Positions 59,755-64,000 of a stretch of 64,000 nt of DNA are shown one piece after another; within the stretch, counting starts at the first letter, position 1, and every line of letters begins with the position of its first letter. A program made the translations under genes and the position numbers. The notes under the pieces are model-generated. The model worked only from the letters and a program-made list of their open reading frames with translations, was not told the origin of the DNA and did no database searches. This DNA is from Brasenia schreberi (Eukaryota > Streptophyta > Magnoliopsida > Nymphaeales > Cabombaceae). The DNA is taken from NCBI GenBank assembly GCA_036023115.1, contig JAYKKT010000088.1, forward strand, positions 5,016,501 to 5,080,500. The letters run 5' to 3'.

Positions 59755-61325
59755 TCTTGTATATAGATATGATTGTACTCTTCCTCCGTTTTTAGGCATC
59801 TTTTAGTTTTTCTATATTTTATTAAATAATCTTATAAGTCAAATAATATTGTCTCTCCTGGGATTTTTCATATTTTTATATGAATAGTCTTACAAATTTA
59901 CCAACTCTCATAAGTTTATAAGTTTCTTTGACTTCATTCTTTTGAGTGTATTATAGAAATTGTAGTTTATGTACTCCTCTGAATTGGTTAGCTCTCCTAA
60001 GCTAATATTGACCCCTATATTTTTGTTAAAAAACTTATCAAAATATTTTTTTCATTTATTTTTTATATCATCACTTGCCACTAGAATCTTTTCATCCTCA
60101 TCTTTGATGCATCTAAAAAAATAAAAGTATTAGTTTTATTACCTCTAACCTTAGCTATACTCAGATATCTGTTTCACATTCTTTTAAGTTGAGTTTTTAT
60201 ATACATCCTCTTAAATTTTGGTTTTTCCTTTACTAATTTTACTTTTTGCTTCTATCTTTCCTTTCTTATTAACCTCACAAGCTTCATTTGTTTTTGTGTT
60301 ATAATCTCATTTGTAACATCCTCTTTTTGCCTTAGTTTTATCTTTCACACTTCACTCCACTACCAAGCTTCTTTTTGTGTCACTATGTCTCTCTTAGATT
60401 CATTTAACACATCTTTTGTCATTTTCCTAATATACTTAGTCATATTATTCTACATACCACAAGGTGTACCTTTCTAAGCATCTCCTTAAAGAACTTTTTG
60501 TTTAAGTATATTTTTTCATGTTTTAAGTTTTACCATTTAGTCTGATTAGCTCTATATACACTTTGTTTCTTTGTTTATTTTTTACTTACAATTCTATAAC
60601 TAAAAGTCAACGTTAAGTTGTTAAGCTTTCTCTTCAAATTACCTTATAATTTTTACAACAAAGTCTATCTTTTTTGTTATAGGTAAAATAATCAATTTGT
60701 GTTTATGACAAACCACTTTTATATGTAATTAGATGTTCATCTCGTTTTTTGAAAATATGCAATTGCAAAATTTAGAATTTCCTTATCTTCTTGTTTAAAT
60801 CTTCAAACTCATAGTTACTATGAATGCCTTGATATCATAATGCCTTTTTAACATGTTTATTTAAATATCCTCCTAAACAAATATTTTCTCCCTGTGAAAT
60901 CTTTTTAATTATCGAATTTAACTCTTTCCAAAATACCTTATTTATGCTATCTTCTAGTCTTATTTGGAGTGCATACACACAAACTATATTTAAAGCCTCT
61001 ACTCATAATACTAATTTTACTATCAGAATTCGATTATCATGTTGTTATATGTCTTCTATATTATCTTTTAAATCTTTATTTACAATAATACCAACTTCAT
61101 TTAAAGCCTTTTCTTTTTTTAGTACCATAATTTAAAATTTGTGTTGTAAATCAACTTTACTTTTTCTCCAAACCACTTTTTCTCTTATAAATATATAATG
61201 TGAATCTTTCTCCTGATCATAGGGTCTACCACCTCCATTAGTCTATCAATCAATGTTTTGATATTATAAGTAACAATACAAATTTGATTGTCTAGGACTA
61301 GCTTCCTTACCCCCAACATGTTAAA
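59755..61325 (-). mobile_element. RTE LINE, 5' half, decayed
   Basis: Collinear with 18780-20400 of the full copy: the start of RT near 59800-60000, the linker at 60000-60600, and the endonuclease at 60600-61325 (CTAGGACTAGCTTCCTTACC near 61300, TTTGAAAATATGC near 60740). No long frame survives. It looks older than the copy at 17513-20770. Confidence 0.75.
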
Positions 61326-61345
61326 ATGTAATAAATAGGATGGGG

Positions 61346-61676
61346 CCACTAAGGCCCGTGTTTGGGTACTCGATAGTTAAGGCCCTAACCATTCTAGCTA
61401 ATTGCTGGAGATAATGGCTCCCCAACTTGATGCCTCTCTCTTCTATCTTCGATGTAAAATATTGTGCATTCTTGCTCTATAAATAGTCTCTTCTTAATAA
61501 AACATGTTATTTTGCAACACTTTGACACTTGTTTCACTTTTGATTGTTTTGATATTTGACTTATTCAATATTGAAATACCAAGGTTTTGATAAATAAATT
61601 TTGTTGCTATTCTTGGTTTGTTCAATTGACAATTGATTGAGATATCTTGAACAACTTGAAGAATCGTTTTCTTATA
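61346..61676 (+). mobile_element. Copia 5' LTR (approximate start)
   Basis: Ends at 61676, right before the primer-binding site TGGTATCAAAGTT at 61677. A TATA box, CTATAAATAG, lies at 61470-61479, with an AATAAA signal shortly after. The left end is approximate. The 3' LTR is outside the window. Confidence 0.55.
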
Positions 61677-64000
61677 TGGTATCAAAGTTTAATTGCAAGA
61701 ATATTATCAAACATCATTGTATTGAAAAGTGTGTCAAACTTAAAGCAAGTTTTGTCTTCTTACTTTTGTTATTCTAAGGTTGAGATAATTCCCAAAAACT
61801 TTCCAAAAATGGAAGAAAAAAATGAAGTGTTTTGTGTTTACTTAACTTAAATTGCTATCAAAATTGGGTAAGAACAATAAAAAAATATTTTTTATCTAAA
61901 GACTATTGAAATTATGTTGATGATAGTATTCAAGAACCTAATTTGATTATTGATGGCATTAATGAAGATGATATCATGAAAATCCAAGAAAAATATAAAC
62001 AGGATTTAAAAACATGAGAAAAAATGAATGTAAAGATTACTTAGATCATTTGTCAAAATATACATAAGTTTAGAAATATAATTAACATCTTTGAAAATGC
62101 TTTGAAACCTTAAAATATTTGAAGAAAATTCATTCTCAAGATGATTTTGTTTTCCAAATTGATTTAATAAAAATAATGATAATGCTCAAGCAAGGCAACT
62201 TGAGCATTATAGATTACCACAGTGAATTTTTTGAATTATAGAAATCAAATTCAAAGTTTTGACAAATCTGAAAAACTTCAAAAAATATATAAGTTTCAAA
62301 AATATTTGGACAATCAATATTTTTGTATTCATGTGAGACCTTAGAGATTTGAAAATATAAAATCTCCCCTAATTTTTAGAAAACCAAGGCCAAAAGAGAA
62401 TTGGATTCTTCCCGATCTAGTTATAAAAGAAAATGGATTAAAACTTTAAATAGTTTCAAATAAGTCATTTTTGCAAAGAACAAATCAAAAAACTCAAACG
62501 CTTTCATGGCCAAATAAAAGATCATTTATCACTATTGTAAGGAAAGTGGATATATCAAAACCACTAATCCTATCTTGATGAAAAAATTCAAAAACATGAC
62601 CACTATGGAGGATAAAGAGGAAGGACATCAACATTCACCCTTAGAAGAGATGTTCAAAGAAAAGGTTACCATCTCTGACAATGTGTTATCAACAAATTAT
62701 CAAGGTATGTCTTCGTTCTTAGATTTGAGTTTCATTTTACATGACAAAGAAAACTTTTGAAAAACATGCCAAAAAAAATCAAATAAACATGTTTTTATGA
62801 CCAATGGCTCAAGACTTCAAGTTGATGAAATTGGAAAGTTTTAAAATAAAGAATTTAAGATACCAAATGTAAGTTTTGTGTCAAAATTTAATTTAAATTT
62901 TATTTTCGTTAATCAAATTTGTGACAATGGTTTTATAATCACTTTCTCATTCAAAAATTGTATGGTGCACGATCACCAATCAAAAAAGGTGATTAAGGTG
63001 ATTGAATAAGGACATAAAGAAAGTGGATTATAAATAGACAATTTGAATTGCCAAATTTTGACAAATGTGATTTAGTTCAGGATACCCCTTTTTGGCAAAA
63101 AAGATTAGGATATTTAGATGTGAACAAGTTGTATAATCAACCATTGTTGAAAAATAATAAAATTAAGATTTTATTTGTAAATAATTTATTCTTGAAAAAT
63201 TGCATCAAACACCGTTTGGTGAAGGAAGCTTTATTGCGAATAAACCTTTTGAGTTTGTATATTCCGATACTTGGGGACCCACTCCTATTGTCCCCAAAGT
63301 ACGAGTGGGATTCTATGTGACTTTTATTGATGATTTTATTAAGTATATTTAGATATTTCTTTTGAAATATAAATATGAAGTCTTTAGAAATTTCTTGACA
63401 TTTCACAATATGGTTATAAATCAATTTGATATAACTTTTAAAATTTTAGGATTGAATTCCGATGGTGAGTACATGTCAAAAGAATTTCAAAAATATCTAG
63501 AAACATACAAAATTTTACATCGAAAATCTTTGACAAAAACCCAACAACAAAATGATTTAATCGAATACAAACATAGACATATCATAGAAACCACTAAAAC
63601 TATGTTGATTGTTAGTAATGTTCCAAAATTTTTGTGAATGAAGGCGATCTTTACTGTCGTTTATCTAATAAATAGAATGTTTTATTCAGATCTTATTTCA
63701 AATGGCTATTATTATTACTATGAGAGATGTAAAATTTTTAGAAGATAATTATTATTATGACTAACATTAAAGATAAAGAAAAATATACCTTTGTAAATGA
63801 CTTTGCAAACTTAAAAGATAGTGAGAATGAAAATAGTGATAAAGAAGAAATCAGTGATTTAAGAAAACAAGATCAACACACGAATATGGAGATAAGAAAA
63901 AACAAAGAGTCTTCCTCTACGAGAAGGCCTAGAAAACAAGAAAACATAGATCCTAGAATTCTAAGGCCCGCAAAGATTCATGTCCTATCAAACTTTTGAA
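61677..64000 (+). mobile_element. Copia internal region, runs off the window
   Basis: Gag begins MEEKNEVFCVYLT at 61809 and is soon broken; a charged gag region covers 62000-62500. A pre-integrase-like block at 63090 reads PFWQKRLGYLDVNKLYNQPL. Integrase at 63360-63637 reads FRNFLTFHNMVINQFDITFK, YLETYKILHRKSLTKTQQQN and RHIIETTKTMLIVSNVPKFL. From 63757 an open charged stretch follows, as between integrase and RT in copia. Several stops make it non-functional. Confidence 0.75.

Overview
This window looks like nuclear DNA of a flowering plant. It is AT-rich, its genes are split by introns with GT/AG borders, and most of it is decayed plant transposable elements: RTE-clade LINEs, Ty1/copia, Ty3/gypsy of the Tat type, hAT, foldback MITEs and tRNA-derived SINE-like repeats. 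The species cannot be fixed from the sequence. I see no bacterial, organellar or CRISPR features.

Region by region. 1-8.1 kb: a plus-strand gene for an NAA40-type N-alpha-acetyltransferase. Six exons join in phase and its introns are filled with transposon debris: an RTE LINE in or before intron 1, and a copia gag piece plus a second LINE in the 3 kb intron 4. 8.1-12.3 kb: unrecognised DNA ending in a LINE 3' fragment. 12.4-13.04 kb: a GC-rich island with a frameshifted TOC64/OM64-like N-terminal exon. 14-17.5 kb: short-repeat territory (hAT-like MITE, SINE-like heads with a tandem duplication, a tRNA-Cys-like gene, a TA/GA microsatellite, a foldback MITE). 17.5-20.8 kb: a full-length RTE LINE with a perfect 16-bp target-site duplication. 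21.0-24.3 kb: three unrelated host gene fragments, all on the minus strand (RING-CH membrane protein, LRR-RLK VIII-2 malectin exons, FRA3-type inositol 5-phosphatase WD exons). A perfect 35-bp inverted repeat brackets the middle one. 24.7-26.8 kb: a decayed hAT transposase gene. 27-36 kb: one RTE LINE carrying two nested insertions, a 2.4-kb solo LTR and a copia element with both LTRs. 36-38.4 kb: copia and hAT fragments. 39.2-51.0 kb: a minus-strand copia with both LTRs, split by a plus-strand copia half and a minus-strand Tat-type gypsy half. 51-64 kb: more copia and LINE remains around a broken LRR-RLK VIII-2 kinase gene (55.0-56.6 kb).

The only gene likely to work is NAA40-like, and even it has a possible one-base slip in a poly-A run in its second exon. 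The most interesting points are the same-strand cluster of captured gene fragments with its inverted repeat, the datable nested retroelements, repeated hairpins in the RTE 5' leader, a likely 5'-inverted LINE insertion, and an LRR-RLK VIII-2 gene scattered over 34 kb in both orientations. I found no clear undescribed biological system.
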